A stretch of DNA of 64,000 bases, taken from contig NW_023501037.1 in NCBI RefSeq assembly GCF_014066305.1, forward strand, positions 744,001-808,000, read 5' to 3'. Position 1 is the first letter of the stretch; every line of letters starts with the position of its first letter. A model generated the notes under the pieces. That model searched no databases. It saw nothing but the letters and a program-made list of their open reading frames with translations, and was not told the origin of the DNA. The translations under genes and the position numbers were made by a program. Source of the stretch: Letharia columbiana (lineage: Eukaryota > Ascomycota > Lecanoromycetes > Lecanorales > Parmeliaceae). Below are positions 17,754 through 31,001 of the stretch, piece by piece.

Positions 17754-20700
17754 ATGGCTGATGATACAGGACCTCGGATCAACGGCAATAGCCATCAAAT
17801 TACCAATGGTAGCTCTAGAAGTCACGATCACACCTACCTCAGACGCCGGTGCCATCCTAGTAATGGCGATTTCAAGCCTGGTACTGTCCATCCCAACCTC
17901 GAGGCTACTACATCGACCCTTGACCCCATTGCCATTTGCGGTCTAGGAATTCGTCTGCCTGGAGGTGTTCGTAGTGCTGAAGACTTTTGGGACTTGTTAA
18001 TCAATGGGAAAGATGCACAGGGTCCAATTCGCTCTGATCGATACAAAATCGACAGCTTCAATGGTGCCTTGGGGAAAAAGGGCGCCATCAAGACTCAGAA
18101 GGGATATTTCCTGGACGACGATCTAACGTCTCTGGATACATCTTTCTTCAGCATGAGCAAAAATGAGCTGGAAAAGTCGGACCCACAACAACGACAGCTT
18201 CTGGAGGTAACAAAGGAGTGCCTGGAAAGCGCTGGTGAGATCAACTATAGAGGTAAGATGGTTGGATGCTACGTCGGGACATTTGGCGAAGACTGGCTAC
18301 AAATGAGTGCGAGAGAGACTCAGCACTCCGGAGGCTATATCTTGACCGGCCACGGCGACCTTATGATTTCCAATCGTGTCTCGTATGAGTACGATCTTCG
18401 AGGTCCTAGGTGCGTTGATGGGATCGACATCTTTTAACATTGCGCCAGCGTACACTGACATCTAGCCAGCATGGTCATCAAAACAGGTTGCTCAGCTTCG
18501 CTTGTTGCTCTGCATGAGGCATGTCGAGCATTGCATAGCGGTGATTGCAATGGAGCGATTGTTGCTGGGACAAGTCTCATCATGGGGCCGGCAACAACAG
18601 CGGCAATGACTCAGGAAGGGATTCTGTCTCCGGAAGGCTCGTGTAAAACGTTTGATGCAGCGGCGGATGGCTTTGCGCGCGCAGAAGCAATAAATGCGAT
18701 CTACATTAAAAAGCTAAGTGATGCCCTCCGGGACAACAACCCGATTAGGGCTATCATTCGGAATACTGGAACGAATAGCGATGGCAAAAGCCAAGGCTTA
18801 ATGACCCCTAGTAGTGAGGCCCACGAAGCTCTGATCCGAAAAGTATATTCCGATTCTGGTCTGATACCCTCGGAGACTGGCTACGTCGAGGTAAGAATTC
18901 CAGCCAAGCCTAATTCTTCATGACGTTAGGAGACATTTAACAGAACTTTCAAGTGTCATGGAACAGGTACACCTACGGGAGATCCTTTGGAGGTTGCAGC
19001 TGTTGGCAGAGTATTTGGAGAGAAAGGTGTTCACATTGGCTCGGTAAGTGGGAAGATCACGAAGAGTGCTACGTCTATTAACGAAGTATAGGTGAAACCC
19101 AACGTGGGCCACTCAGAGGGTGCATCAGGTATAACAAGCCTGATTAAAGTCATACTCTGCCTACAACATGGGACTATCCCTCCAAATATCAAGTTCAGTA
19201 CCCCGAACCCTAAAAGTAAGCCTCTAGATGCTTTCGGATGACCCCGTCTAATTCCGCTAGTTAATTTCAGAGAAAGCCGTCTTGTCGTTCCGACCAAAGC
19301 CACACCTTGGCCGCAAGATCGTAGTAAGCGTGCGAGTATAAATTCGTTTGGAATAGGAGGAAGCAATGCACATGTAGGTAATTTTGCGATTCATATTATC
19401 ATATCAATGCAAGCCAATGAGCTCACTCACACGGTCATAGATAATCCTAGAATCATCTGATGCATATGTTCCTACTCCACGCAAGGCATTCGAAATTGAC
19501 ATAGCAAGCAAGCTTCCCCAGTTACTTGTCTTTTCCGCAAATACCCAGGAGTCCCTGCGTCGGCAAGTCCTCAATAACACGACATATCTTGAAATGTATC
19601 TTGACCGGGTATTGGATATGGCTTACACCTTGAATCAACGCCGAGAACATCATGTGTATAGAACTTTCTGCACTGTTGGCGATGACAGAGCTATGGGAAA
19701 AGCCGCGGCGGTAGCAAAGGTTCCAATAGTTACGCCAGACCTTGTGATGACTTTTAGCGGTCAAGGCGCCCAGTGGCCTACGATGGGAAGAGAACTTGTA
19801 CTCAAAAATTCCGAATTCCGAAGTGATATTGGAGCGATGGATAGCATACTTCAGAGTTTACAGTATCCACCAGCATGGAGCATCAAAGGTTAGAACTGTC
19901 CCTTCCAGATATCGCGTACTTTACATAGGCCATGGTCCTACTTGCCACACTCCTCGTCCTCTTTTGTTCGTTATTGGATGCTCACCAATTGTTGCAGACG
20001 AACTTTTCAAGACCAAAACAAGCCAGATTCACCGTGCTGAGATGGCGCAGCCCCTGTGTACCGCGATTCAGATAGCTCTTGTCAATGTATTTCGCAGATC
20101 TGGCATTCAGCCAGTGGCTGTTGTTGGCCATTCCAGCGGTGAAATAGCTGCGGCCTACGCAGCTCGTGCTATCTCGTTCCGCGAAGCTGTAATCATCTCT
20201 TATTACAGAGGCTATGTCGCTAAGAAACCATCAGCTGGAAGCATGGCAGCAGTCGGCCTTGGTGCGGACGCAGCGTCAAAATTTCTGAAAGAAGGCGTTG
20301 TAATCGCCTGTGAGAACAGTCCTAAGAGCATAACTCTGTCTGGGGACGTAGGACAGCTTGATAAGGTGGTAGCAGCAATCAAGGAAAGCAAGCCCGATGT
20401 GCTGGCTCGGGTACTGAAGGTAGACATGGCATACCATTCTCGTACGTGACCGGCACCGGCTATCCTCTGCCTTTTAATGCTGATCTTAGCCTCATAGATC
20501 ACATGGTGTCCTTGGGTAAGGAATACCGCCGTCTCGTGGAAGAAGAACTAGCCAGAAGACATGATTCATCACTCCACACCGAAGAATTTTCCACAAGCCG
20601 ACATCTTGACACCCTGTTCTTCTCGAGCGCAACAGGCGAAGTAATTGAAGATTCCGAGGCAGTGAACCCCGAATATTGGCAGAAAAATCTTACCTCTCTA

Positions 20701-23700
20701 GTCCGATTTGATTCGGCGGTGCGTAGAATGCTGCAGCGTCAGCGCAATAACGTGTTCCTTGAAATTGGGCCTCACTCAACTCTTGCTGGTCCACTTCGGC
20801 AGATATGCTCTGAAGTTGGGTTAGATTGCCCCTACATTCCAACGATGATTCGAAACAAAGATTGTGCGGAAACTTTGCTATCCGCTTGGGGTCAACTCTA
20901 TCAGCAAGGGATTCCTTTCAGCTTTGAGCCTTTGACACGAGGCGGAAGTGTGCTCCCTAACCTTCCATCCTACCCATGGGATCATAGTGCATCATACTGG
21001 TATGAAAGTCGGCTGTCGAAGGACTGGAGATTTCGGAAACACGGATACCATGGCCTTCTCGGCGTACATGTAGGAGAAAGCACAATATTTGAACCTTCAT
21101 GGAGAAACGTCCTATCACTTGAGGACGAGCCGTGGCTCTACGACCATAAAATCCGAGGAGATGTAGTTTTCCCGTTCGCCGGTTATGCTGCCATGGCTGG
21201 TGAGTGTATTAGACAGGTATCTGGGATTAATAACGGCTACAGCCTGAGACATGTTGTTGTTCACTCTGCCCTAGTGCTCACAGATTCCAAATCGGTGGAG
21301 ATGATTACAGTCCTCCGGCCTCATAGACTGACCGATTCAATGGACTCGGACTGGTTCGATTTTACCATTTCATCGAATTCCGGCTCGACGTGGATGAGGA
21401 ATTGCGAAGGTCAAGTCAAGCCTCGTCAGGCGGATCTTGCGCGCTGTGAAAATTTTCATATTTATCCCCGCGAAGTAAATCCTTCCAGATGGTATGCAGC
21501 CATGACGCAAATTGGGTTCAATTATGGACCTGAATTTTCTGGGCTCACAAAGATCACATCTTCGACAACCGAGAACCTGAGCGTTGGGGAGATTGAAAAT
21601 CCTTACCAAGAAGCACCCTATGTGTTCCATCCAACTGCAATAGACGCTTGCTTGCAGTTACTCCTCGTTGCGATGTCAAAAGGCATAGGCCGCAATTTTG
21701 GGCATGTGGCTGTGCCTACCAGAATCGAAGAGATCGAGGTAGCTCGGAGCGCATCGACGATGATGGCCAAAGCAGGGAATTTGACCGCATCGGAAGCCCC
21801 GGGGATAGATTGTGTATCAGGGGGCCGGACTTGTCTCCGCCTTCGCGGCGTGTACTTGACTCCGATGGACAATGAGGAAGATCTCGACTCAGCATGGGAT
21901 CGACACGCAGCTGCTCGTTTGGAATGGGCCCCCGACTTTGACTTCTTTGACGTAGCATCCCTATTCAAGCCTCCAGAGTCGAAAATTGAAGAGACGATGC
22001 TTCAAGAAGAAATGACGTTGCTCTGCATGGTGGAATCGGCAGAGCGTCTCCGATTGCTAGAGACAGACCAATGGCACTTCCGAAAGTACCGAGACTGGCT
22101 CCACAAGGAAGTAGGCCGCGCCCAAAATGGCTTACACCCAGTGGTCAGAAACTGCAAGCAGCTCGTCAATCTAAACCCTTCAGTGCGGCGAGATCTCATA
22201 GAAGAACGCCTGAAGCAATTGTCTTCTATGGGCTCTAAGGCTGCCGTCGCCACAGGCATAAAGCGCATCAGTGACAATATCGAAGCACTCTTCACTGGAA
22301 CAGCAGATACGCTTGACACTCTCATGCAAGGAGACGTCCTAACCAAGATCTACAACGTCGTCAGCTTTGGACATGGCGAGTTCGTTCGAATGCTTTCGCA
22401 CACGAAGCCAAATCTTCGGGTGCTAGAAGTCGGCGCTGGGACCGGCGGGACGACCGTCTCCATTCTTGAGGATCTTGTAGACAAAGATGGATACCCTCTA
22501 TACTCACTCTACTCGTTTACAGACGTCTCTGCTGGATTCTTTCCACAGGCAAAAGAAAGGTTTTCCCATGCGTCAAACATGGACTATAGGGTTTTCGACA
22601 TATCACGAAATCCTATTGAGCAAGGCTTTGAAGTTGCATCTTACGACCTCATTCTCGCCCCCAATGTCGTTCACGCAACCCCATCCCTGCACGAGACCTT
22701 ATGCAACCTTAGGCCTCTCTTGCGACCACATGGTCATCTAGTGCTCACAGAGCTTTCTGCCCTGGTTCGAGCTCCCAACTACATTTTCGGCAATTTCTCT
22801 GGTTGGTGGCTGGGTGAGGCGGACGGCCGGCCAGACGAGCCATATGTCTCGGTAGATCGTTGGGACCAGGAGCTCAAAGCTGCAAATTTCACTGGCGTCG
22901 ATACGGCCGTCTTCGATGCTGAACAACCCTACCAGTACTGTGCTGCTATCGTCTCTCAGCCGCTCGCTGAGCTTGATGGTGGCTCTAGCAGGAGGACGAT
23001 CACAATCCTTTGTGACGAAGAAACCAATGAGATCACCAAAAACCTTGTTGCGGAGATTGAATTATTAGGAATAGACTATTTGCTTTCTAAATTTGGTGAT
23101 CGCCCCCCACAAGGGGAATGCATCATCACTACAATCGACTTAGAGTCGTGTTTCTTCGAGAATATTTCAGAGAATAAGTTCAGAGCCTTCCAAGACTTAC
23201 TTTCTGAACAGCATCATCGAACGATTCTCTGGCTAACTAGGCCCTCCCAAATTCTTTGCGATGACCCTCGCTCAGCGCAAACAGTTGGCGTTGCACGGAC
23301 AATTCGTTCAGAGTTAGCTCTGTCTTTCGTGACGCTTGAGATCGATCCAAGAGAAAAGGAGTTTGGAAAAAAGGTCATGCAGGTTTTTGGAAAGATCACA
23401 AGTAGAAAAGACGATGGTACACTCGCGCCGGACCCGGAGTATGCAGTCGATGACGGCGTCATCAAGGTTGGAAGATATCATCCGTTCTCCCTTGCAGAAA
23501 GAGCTACGCCAGAAAAGTAGCCTCACAGCTACAGACTGTGCAATGACCCTTGAGATCATGAAGCCTGGTCTGATGCAGACTTTCCAATGGTCTGAGAAAG
23601 CTACGCCGGTGGGACTGGGAAAAGGTGAAGTCGAGATCCAAACCGCGGCTGTTGGATTGAACTTTAGGGTGAGTCAACCTTTCCCTTGCTATCATGGTCT

Positions 23701-26094
23701 ACTCAGTAATGCTTCAGGACGTGCTACTCGCCATGGGGATTTCGGGTTACGGCCTCGAGGGGTTTCCCCTCGGTATTGATACTACTGGCGTGATCCGGAG
23801 AGTTGGATCCAATGTTCGCAACGTTGCCGTGGGCGACAGAATCTTTGCGCTTGCGCCTCACGGCTGCATCACAGATAGGCTGGTTCTTCCCTGTTCGCTC
23901 GCTGTCAAGCTGCCGGACGACTTGACTTTCGAAGATGCCGCAACCATGCCTTGTTGCTTTGCAACAGCGATATACTCCTTGCTCAATGTCGGTGGGATGA
24001 TGAAAGGACAGGTAAGTGTTCCCCTGCTCTCACTCAAACCAAGCCCAGCCTTGAGAACAACGTATCTCAACTTGTACAAACGCTGGTAAGCTCCTACTGA
24101 TTAGGCTTTCCAGACTGTTTTGATTCATTCAGCCGCTGGTGGAGTTGGACACGCTGCTTTACAGATCTGTAAAATGATGGACGCTGAGGTATGAGGTTCC
24201 TTTGATCTACGAACGAGTACCATCTCACACAATAAGGTTTACGCAACTGTGGGCAACGATGAAAAGGTCAAGCATTTGATGGACAACCTCCAGCTTCCCA
24301 GAAATCACATTTTTAACTCACGAGATCACTCGTTCCTTCCAGATTTGATGCGTGAGACAGAAGGTAGAGGGGTGGACCTCGTTCTTAATTCGCTTTCAGG
24401 CGAACTCCTCCATGCATCATGGAAATGCGTAGCCGAATTCGGCAAGCTTATAGAACTTGGAAAACGGGACATTTTGGGCTTCGGCAAGCTCGAGATGGAC
24501 ATCTTCGGGGCAAATCGTTCTTATTGTTGTGTGGACATTGCGCATCTCATTCGAGATAGGCCCGAGCGGATGGCAGGGTAAGCCAACCGCCGTCAAGACA
24601 TCTTGATGACATGGTGTTGCAATGCTGATATCCCACTCCAGAGTTTTGAAGGAAACCTTGAAGCTGTACCAACAGGGCCATGTGACTCCAATCAGACCCT
24701 TTCTCACGTATGAGGCTGGAGATGCCACGGAGGCGTTCAGAGTTCTGCAAAACGGGGATCACATTGGCAAAGTGATCTTGAGAATGCCACAGGACAACTC
24801 CATAATATCAAGCGTTCGATCTGCCAGTACTCTTACGCTGGACCCCAAGGGTTCGTACTTTCTAGCGGGAGGTCTGGGAGGACTTGGTAGATCAATTGCG
24901 ACTTGGATGGTTGAGCATGGCGCTCGGAGTCTCATATTCCTTTCTCGCACTGCAGGTCTCAACGAAAGCGACCAGACTTTCCTCAAGGAGCTCGAGAGTA
25001 TGGGATGCGTCGTTGCTGCCGTTGCTGGTATGACTCAGAATATGGAAGACGTGGTAGCAGCCATATCGTCAGCACCCGGCCCTATCAAAGGTGTCATACA
25101 GCTCGCGATGGTTCTAAGGGTATGTCACCTGTCTTCCGACAACCGAGGAGTAGCCCCACTAACCCAAGCCCAGGACAAACCCATCGTCAACATGAGCCAC
25201 GAAGAATGGGTGACAGCAAGCTTGCCCAAAGTAGACGGCACCTGGAACCTCCACAACGCCCTCGCGGACCAACCTCTCGATTTCTTCTTCATGTCCAGCT
25301 CCACGGTCACAATCGTCAACCAACCGGGCCAAGGCAACTACAACGCCGCCAACACCTTCCTCGAAGCCTTCTGCCAGTACCGGCACAGCCTCGGCCTGCC
25401 CGCCTCCGTGCTCAACATCTGCCCCATCGACGACGTCGGCTTCGTGGCCGCGAACCCCGCCACGCGCAAGAGCCTGAAGGCCCAAGGCCACCACTTCCTC
25501 CGGGAGCAAGCCCTCCTCGACTACCTGCACCTCTCCCTCCTCAACTCGCAGCCCCCAGCCGGCACCACCGCGCGCGGGAGATCGCCCACCGCCCCCGCGG
25601 TGTCCGCGTGGGAGAACAAGGGCCAGATCGTCATGGGGCTCCGCTCGGACCTGCACCCGGACGACCCGGCCAACCGCACCCACTGGCGCCGCGACCGCCG
25701 CATGGGCCTCTACCACAACATCCGGAACGCCAACACGGTCGACCACGCCGGCGGCGGCGACAACAACCGGCTCACGCGGTTCCTGCTGCGCTGCGCCGAT
25801 GACCCGGACCTGCTGGCCGCCGGGGCCGAGGGCGAGGGCCTGCTGGCGCGGGAGATCGGCCTCAAGGTGTTCGGCCTCGTGCTCCGGGACGCGGGGGACG
25901 TGGACGTCGGGATGACGCTCGGGGCCGTCGGGGTGGATTCGCTCATGGCGATCGAGCTGCGCCGGTGGTGGAAGCGGGCGTTCGGGCTGGAGATCAGCGT
26001 CCTGGAGATCATGGGCTTGGGCACGATCAGGGAGTTGAGCAAGGTGGCGGCGCAAAGGTTGAAGGTGAAGCTTGGAGGGGCTGCTGCGACCTAG
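17754..26094 (+). CDS. Highly reducing type I polyketide synthase (KS-AT-DH-MT-ER-KR-ACP), with one frame break
   Basis: Builds a reduced, possibly C-methylated polyketide from acetyl/malonyl units. Thirteen exons; introns at 18410-18469, 18891-18953, 19044-19091, 19216-19260, 19374-19440, 19889-19997, 20442-20497, 23669-23717, 24012-24113, 24189-24236, 24578-24641 and 25120-25173. About 2524 aa once the one-base break is allowed for, typical of the family. Domains with rough residues: KS 57-480 (active Cys in KTGCSASL, then [11 protein letters not shown] and [10 protein letters not shown]), AT 565-880 (GHSSGE), DH 945-1250 (His in [15 protein letters not shown], Asp in [11 protein letters not shown]), MT near 1400 ([11 protein letters not shown]), ER 1800-2110 ([13 protein letters not shown]), KR from 2129 ([10 protein letters not shown], catalytic Tyr in [11 protein letters not shown]) and ACP with Ser in [10 protein letters not shown] near 2472. 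Near 23497-23500 the frame slips by one base inside a run of A, giving a stop at 23518-23520 before the ER. The start ATG 17754 is the first before the conserved DPIAICGLG block. Confidence 0.88.
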
Positions 26095-26536
26095 GTGGGA
26101 ATACCAGGCTTTGAGTCTTCAGGCCCTGAGAGCAAGTGGTAAGGGGAGAGTATGTAGCAGAAGTCATGCATATAGGGAGAATTCTGCGGGCGAAAACCTC
26201 GAAATTTCCAAGTCCTACTAAGGAGAGAATCGAAAATTTCCAAGTCCCACAGTGCAACCGGCAAACATGCCGCAGTGGGACTTAGAAACTTTGGATTTCC
26301 CCATATGCATAACTTTCTGCTACATACTCTTACTACTGGTCCAATCACAGATGTGCACCGTAAGCTCTAAGCCCAAAGGTCCACGTCCCCCTTGGATCCG
26401 TGAGTTGTGTGCCTTGCCTTGGCAATCTCTTTTCCCACGGCGAGCATGCGCCCTGCCATCTACTTGACACTCATCCCGGACAACCCATATGCCATTCACC
26501 TCAACCCTGTCATTAATCAAAGACCTTTTCATAACA
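26095..26536. other. Short 3'-to-3' spacer between PKS and transporter
   Basis: Convergent ends. It contains two near-copies of gaaatttccaagtcc about 45 bp apart (near 26200 and 26235) and no gene. Confidence 0.5.
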
Positions 26537-28839
26537 TCAGCCACTCGTAAAGAGCTTAGTCTTCGGCAGAAAAACGGCCAGTAAAATCACTGTAGCCCCC
26601 GCAACGATGACGACGACATAAACGTCACCCAACGCCTTCACTATCCCTTCCGTAACGCTTCCCCTTTCCGCAGGACTGAGACTGGCAAAGTACGCGCTAT
26701 CGGTACCGGTGATTGCGGAGCGTAGACCGGAGATGTCGACGCCGGGGAGGATCGAGACCACGTTACTGACAGCGCGGTTTTGGAAGATTGCGCCTGCGAT
26801 GGCGAGGGAGATTACTATGCCAATCGATTGTCCTAAACGGCTCTGTGTTAATTCCTTCTTTTTCCATGGACGAAGGAAAGAAGGGATCTGTACCAAAGCT
26901 CATGAATCCCACCGCGTCGGTAATCTCCTCTGGTTCCAACAGCGCCTGAGTCACGCTGAATCCGGCTTGCAAGAAGGATCCCGCGCCCGCCCCGATTAGG
27001 ACCGTGTACCCGTAGACGGCGGAGGTCAAGGTTGTTGCAGTGACGGTGTCTGGATTGCTCGGTCAGCTGGGGGATCGAGTACTCAGAAAAGCGAAGACGG
27101 GAGTAAGATTACACATCAGAGCAGAGCCGATGAGCACGAGTGCGCCGCCGAATAGATACCATGGCATGTAGTAGCCAAGCTTCGCCATCAAAGACCCATT
27201 TATGATGACGAATACCACAACCATAATAACGAAGGGGAGGAGATGAACCGCGGAGCCGAGTGCTGAGGAACCCTGGGTGGTTTTAGTGTCTTGGCTGTAG
27301 AATGGTGAAGGCAGAAGCTTACCTTAGCGAATTGGTAGAAGAGCGGTATGTAGTATACTGGGATCTAGACTTGTTTTTAGCGTGGGCTGAGCGTTCAAGG
27401 ATGGAAATTATGACTTACTAGCAAGCTCACAGAGGACATGAAAACCGCAAGTTGCAGCATCACCATCACGGGTCGTCGGAGGAATATGGTAGGATAAAGC
27501 TTGTGTTGTGCGTTGACCAAGGGATGAAAGGCCTGGGTCAGACAAAAGACAAGGAACAACACTCCTGCCACGACCCAGAGTGCAATCTCGCTAGCGGAGC
27601 TCCAGGAGAAGAGGCTGCCACCGAAGGTTATCGCGAGGGTGAAACAACATATGCCTCCAATAAAAAAGAGGTTGCCGAGCCAATCGAAGTTCCGGACCAG
27701 TCGCTGCCGTAACGGAACATCTTTTTGAAGATCGAGGCTTGGTAAGAGGAACAGATAGACGGGAGCAAAAACAGCGCCAACAACGAGGTTGATGTAGAAC
27801 GCCTAGTCGACGTTACTTGATGTGGAACGAGCAAATGATCTCGCTGGAATTACCCATCGCCACGTCGCATTGCTGTCGATGAAGGCTCCACCAATCTATC
27901 ACTCCTCAGTCTCTTGCCGCGTCTTGGCGATGTTGTTGACTCACAACTGGACCTAGAATTGTTCCGAGTCCCCTGTAATCTTATAAGTATAGCAAATTTC
28001 ACTAGAGGCTAGCCACCTACCACACCAATCCTATCAGTCCCATATAGATCGGTCTTTCTTGAACGGTCGTCAAAATGGACACGTATGTCAAGCAACCAAC
28101 GTACATCCCGCTCGCCTACTGTTCTCAGTCACACTTTCATCTGAAGTCGCGAATCTTTGACACATACGCCAAAACCACTGTTGTTGGCATTGTGGGTCAA
28201 CTAAGAACGGCCGATTTGAAGGTAATTCTACTCACGCGATTGCTCTACCCACTATCAAAGCGTTCATATCTGGTGCTCCGCCGCATAGAGCGCTCCCGGT
28301 TTCGAAGACGATGACGTGCGATATGTACAGCCATTTGACGTTCAGAACCCCATATGCTTTGCTCCTATGGTAGTTCAGCTCCGTTCTGCTTGAGAACAGG
28401 ACTAGCGTACCAGGGTAGGATGGTGCTTGCCGAGCCCAGCGCGAAGGCTGTCCCCAGCCATGATAGCTTGGAGACTTCGCCAAACTCCTTAATGATGCTA
28501 GGTTGAACGTTGGCAACCTTGTGCGGCCGTCTGTTAGCATAAAGCTATACAACGTGGCTGGTGTTGTCGTACGATTGTCGTGTCCAAACTGAACAGCAGT
28601 GTTGTCGACAGGATTGCCGTTATAGTCATCAGCCACTGGTGATCGTAAGTGACATTGCTGTGATCTAATATGGTTCCGCTCATGTGTGGCCGAGTTACCT
28701 TTACGCCATGAAGATTGCGTGGTGAGCTCTCTTCAGCATTGGGATCAACGTCGTTCAAAGACTGCTTTCCCGCGTCTGACTGGGTATCGTTCGGAGACCG
28801 CTCCACAGTCTTCTCGTTATGCAAAGGAGAGTCAGACAT
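26537..28839 (-). CDS. Major facilitator superfamily exporter, DHA2 family (14 TM)
   Basis: Likely exports the cluster product or gives self-protection, at the plasma membrane by proton antiport. Eleven exons close in one frame for 566 aa: 28839-28573, 28517-28411, 28364-28236, 28110-28021, 27972-27945, 27895-27854, 27802-27419, 27364-27323, 27272-27113, 27049-26894 and 26832-26537. The N-terminus is polar and Ser/Asp-rich. Family blocks: LFSLDTTIV, SWLGTAFALGSAS, FETGSALCGGAPDMNALIVGRAI, TVQERPIYMGLIGLVWGLGTILGPVVGGAF (split by introns), WRWAFYINLVVGAV, IPVYYIPLFYQF and GQSIGIVISLAIAGAIFQN. Intron 3 (125 bp) removes the place where a GGxG motif often stands, so that boundary is the least certain. 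It is divergent from the monooxygenase gene, with a shared 680 bp promoter region. Confidence 0.85.
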
Positions 28840-29521
28840 ATTGAAAAAATATCAAGCCGAGAAGGAAAGAGGTCACACGCCTTGAAGTTTGAACTCCGAG
28901 CATTCGTTGCGTGACGACACTTACGTTTACTCGTAGATTGCACGACATGGAACTGCATAATGCGTGATACAAGCATGCATGCACCTTGTAGCGTCTTGCA
29001 AACTCTAGACCCTAGTTCCGGGATTTAAGGAATCTAGCACCACACTAGACCAAGAAACATGTGCTATATTAAAACGCCGATGCGAGCTTCCAGCAAAATT
29101 TTCGGTCCGATGCAGTCAGCTCCACTATGAGCCCTGCGTAAGTGCAGGATCAGGGATGGAATCATTGGATAGTCGGCACTTCTTGACCTGCGTAACACCT
29201 TATAATGGAATGTACGAGCGGTATCATATCATCAGCAAAGACGGCCGGTTGACAAACTTCCAGCAACGCAGGGTGCATACTCAGATACCCGAGGAAGAAA
29301 TAGATGCCCGAGGAAGGAATCGTTTCCTCAGCTCCGTACGTGACGCTTCGAGCGCTCCGGCCGAGGAGGGGGCAGCAACCAAGGAGAGCGACCGTTTGTT
29401 GCATTGGTTCTGACTTCTTGCGCCATCAGCATCTCATCATATTCCGTCGGGACCGTTAGTTGCCAGTCACTTTCAAATTGAAAGATGCAGAGTCAAGATC
29501 GCACTATATCAAATTTGAAGC
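28840..29521. promoter_or_regulatory. Shared divergent promoter region of transporter and monooxygenase
   Basis: 682 bp between two divergent starts. It contains TCGGTCCGA at 29102-29110. An 85-codon plus frame (29156-29413) lies here but has no recognisable family and is probably chance. Co-regulation of the two genes is inferred from this layout. Confidence 0.5.
29102..29110. promoter_or_regulatory. Palindrome TCGGTCCGA, candidate Zn2Cys6 site 3
   Basis: Third copy of the 9 bp word, about 260 bp from the transporter start and 410 bp from the monooxygenase start. Within the cluster it occurs in intergenic DNA only. Confidence 0.5.
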
Positions 29522-31001
29522 ATGGAGGAAACTAAGCTCAGGCCATTCAAGGTCGTCATTGTGGGAGCTGGCCTTTCCGGTCTGCTGCTGGCTCATCTCC
29601 TTACCCAAGCCAGCATAGACTTCGTCATTCTAGAAGCACACAAGAATGTGGTTCATCCAGCCGGTGGAAGCTTTGGCTGTTGGCCGAACGCTGCGAGGAT
29701 TTTAGACCAGGCAGGTTTTTGGGAAAGTGTAGAGAAGAGCGGCGCCCCCATGGGGCTCAACTACATCCGCAAGCCCAATGGCTCAGCGTTTATCACGAGC
29801 AGCTTATCTAGCAAGATCGCCTCCGTGTAAGTGCATACTCATATCACTTGATATTGAAGCCATAACTCTAGACCAGGTACGGATATGATTTCCGAATCCT
29901 CGAAAGATATCGGTACCATCAGATTCTGTACGAGAATCTTCCAGACAAGTCGAAACTTTGGACTGGCAAGCGAGTAACAGACATTATCGAAGACTGTAAC
30001 GGCGTCCGAGTTGTTTTCGAAGATGGAAGTTGCCAAGGAGACATTGTTGCCGGCTGCGATGGTGTTCATAGTGTCGTACGCCAGATCATGTGGGAAAAGG
30101 CCAACAAGCTGTCGCCGGGTTTGATAAGTGCCAGAGAGAAAAGATGTCAGTAGCCAAAGAATTTTGATACAATGAATCGCTACTCACCTGGCTGGGTAGC
30201 TCTTACTTCCTCTTACCGCTGTCTGGTTGGAGCAGCTCCGGCCATTGCCGGCATTGGCGCAAATGAATCCAATATGATACAGAATCAAGGAGTCTACATG
30301 GTGATCGTGAGCCAGCCTGGTCAAACACTATTCTTCGTTTGCATTAAAGAAGCCAACGTATCGCATTGGCCGCAAAGATCTCATTTCACCAAAGAGGATG
30401 CCGAAAAGGAAGCAGCCAAGATTGCCGATCGACCAGTCACGGCACATGTCCTATTTGGAGAGATCTGGATGAAGCGCACTCGGGGCTATTTGACATCCCT
30501 TGAGGACGGTGTTTTTGAGCACTGGTTCTTCAATCGCATCGTGCTGGTGGGTGACTCTGCACACAAGGTAGGTCGTTTTGAAAGCTGAAGTCGGCGATAC
30601 TTGGACTGACTTGGGTATTGTAGATGTCACCCATCGGAGCACATGGAGGTAATTGTGCAATTGAGAGTGTGGCTGCTTTAGCCAATTCTTTGGATCGCCA
30701 CCTGCGTCCCTGTTCTGACACGAGTGCCAACAGCAAGACCATTCAGTCTATCTTCGAAACGTATCAGAGAACGAGAGAGGCACGCGTGCGGAAATTCGCT
30801 GGCTCTGTCCACCTCATGACAAGACTAGTGACATGGGATGGTTATACAAAGAAATTTGTGGCACGATATGTGCTGCCGTGGTTGAACGAGGTTACTTTTG
30901 TAGGCAAGCTGATCAGAGACGCGGTGAAAGTTGACTTCCTTCCAATACCGAGCCGGTCGAAGGGATTCTTCGACCAAACCAGCGACGAGGGTAAGCGATA
31001 G
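29522..31001 (+). CDS. FAD-dependent monooxygenase
   Basis: Class A flavoprotein monooxygenase, expected to hydroxylate or epoxidise the polyketide using NAD(P)H and O2. Exons 29522-29826, 29877-30145, 30200-30567 and 30624-31001 give 439 aa. The Rossmann FAD motif VVIVGAGLSGLLLAHLL lies at residues about 11-27, the DG-type motif is GDIVAGCDGVHSVVR, and the second FAD-binding motif is VLVGDSAHKMSPIGAHGGN, split by intron 3. The length and the C-terminal helical part fit the PaxM/AusM-like fungal group. Introns are 50, 54 and 56 bp. No membrane anchor is clear, although the C-terminal region has a few hydrophobic stretches. Stop TAG 30999-31001. Confidence 0.87.

Noticed and set aside
18471..18500. 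Loss of the PKS KS active site because DTACSSS is not present
   Set aside because: The variant KTGCSASL keeps the Cys in the right place and is seen in other fungal PKS enzymes, so the KS is probably functional.
25159..26055. Long minus-strand and alternative plus-strand frames over the PKS C-terminus
   Set aside because: They are shadows of the GC-rich PKS exon: third-position C/G bias removes stops on all strands. The KR and ACP motifs fix the real frame.
28111..28235. Transporter intron 3 as a fifth introner-like element
   Set aside because: Length fits and a CGACTTCAGAT stretch is similar, but the TGAGTCGCGAGA core and its complement are absent.
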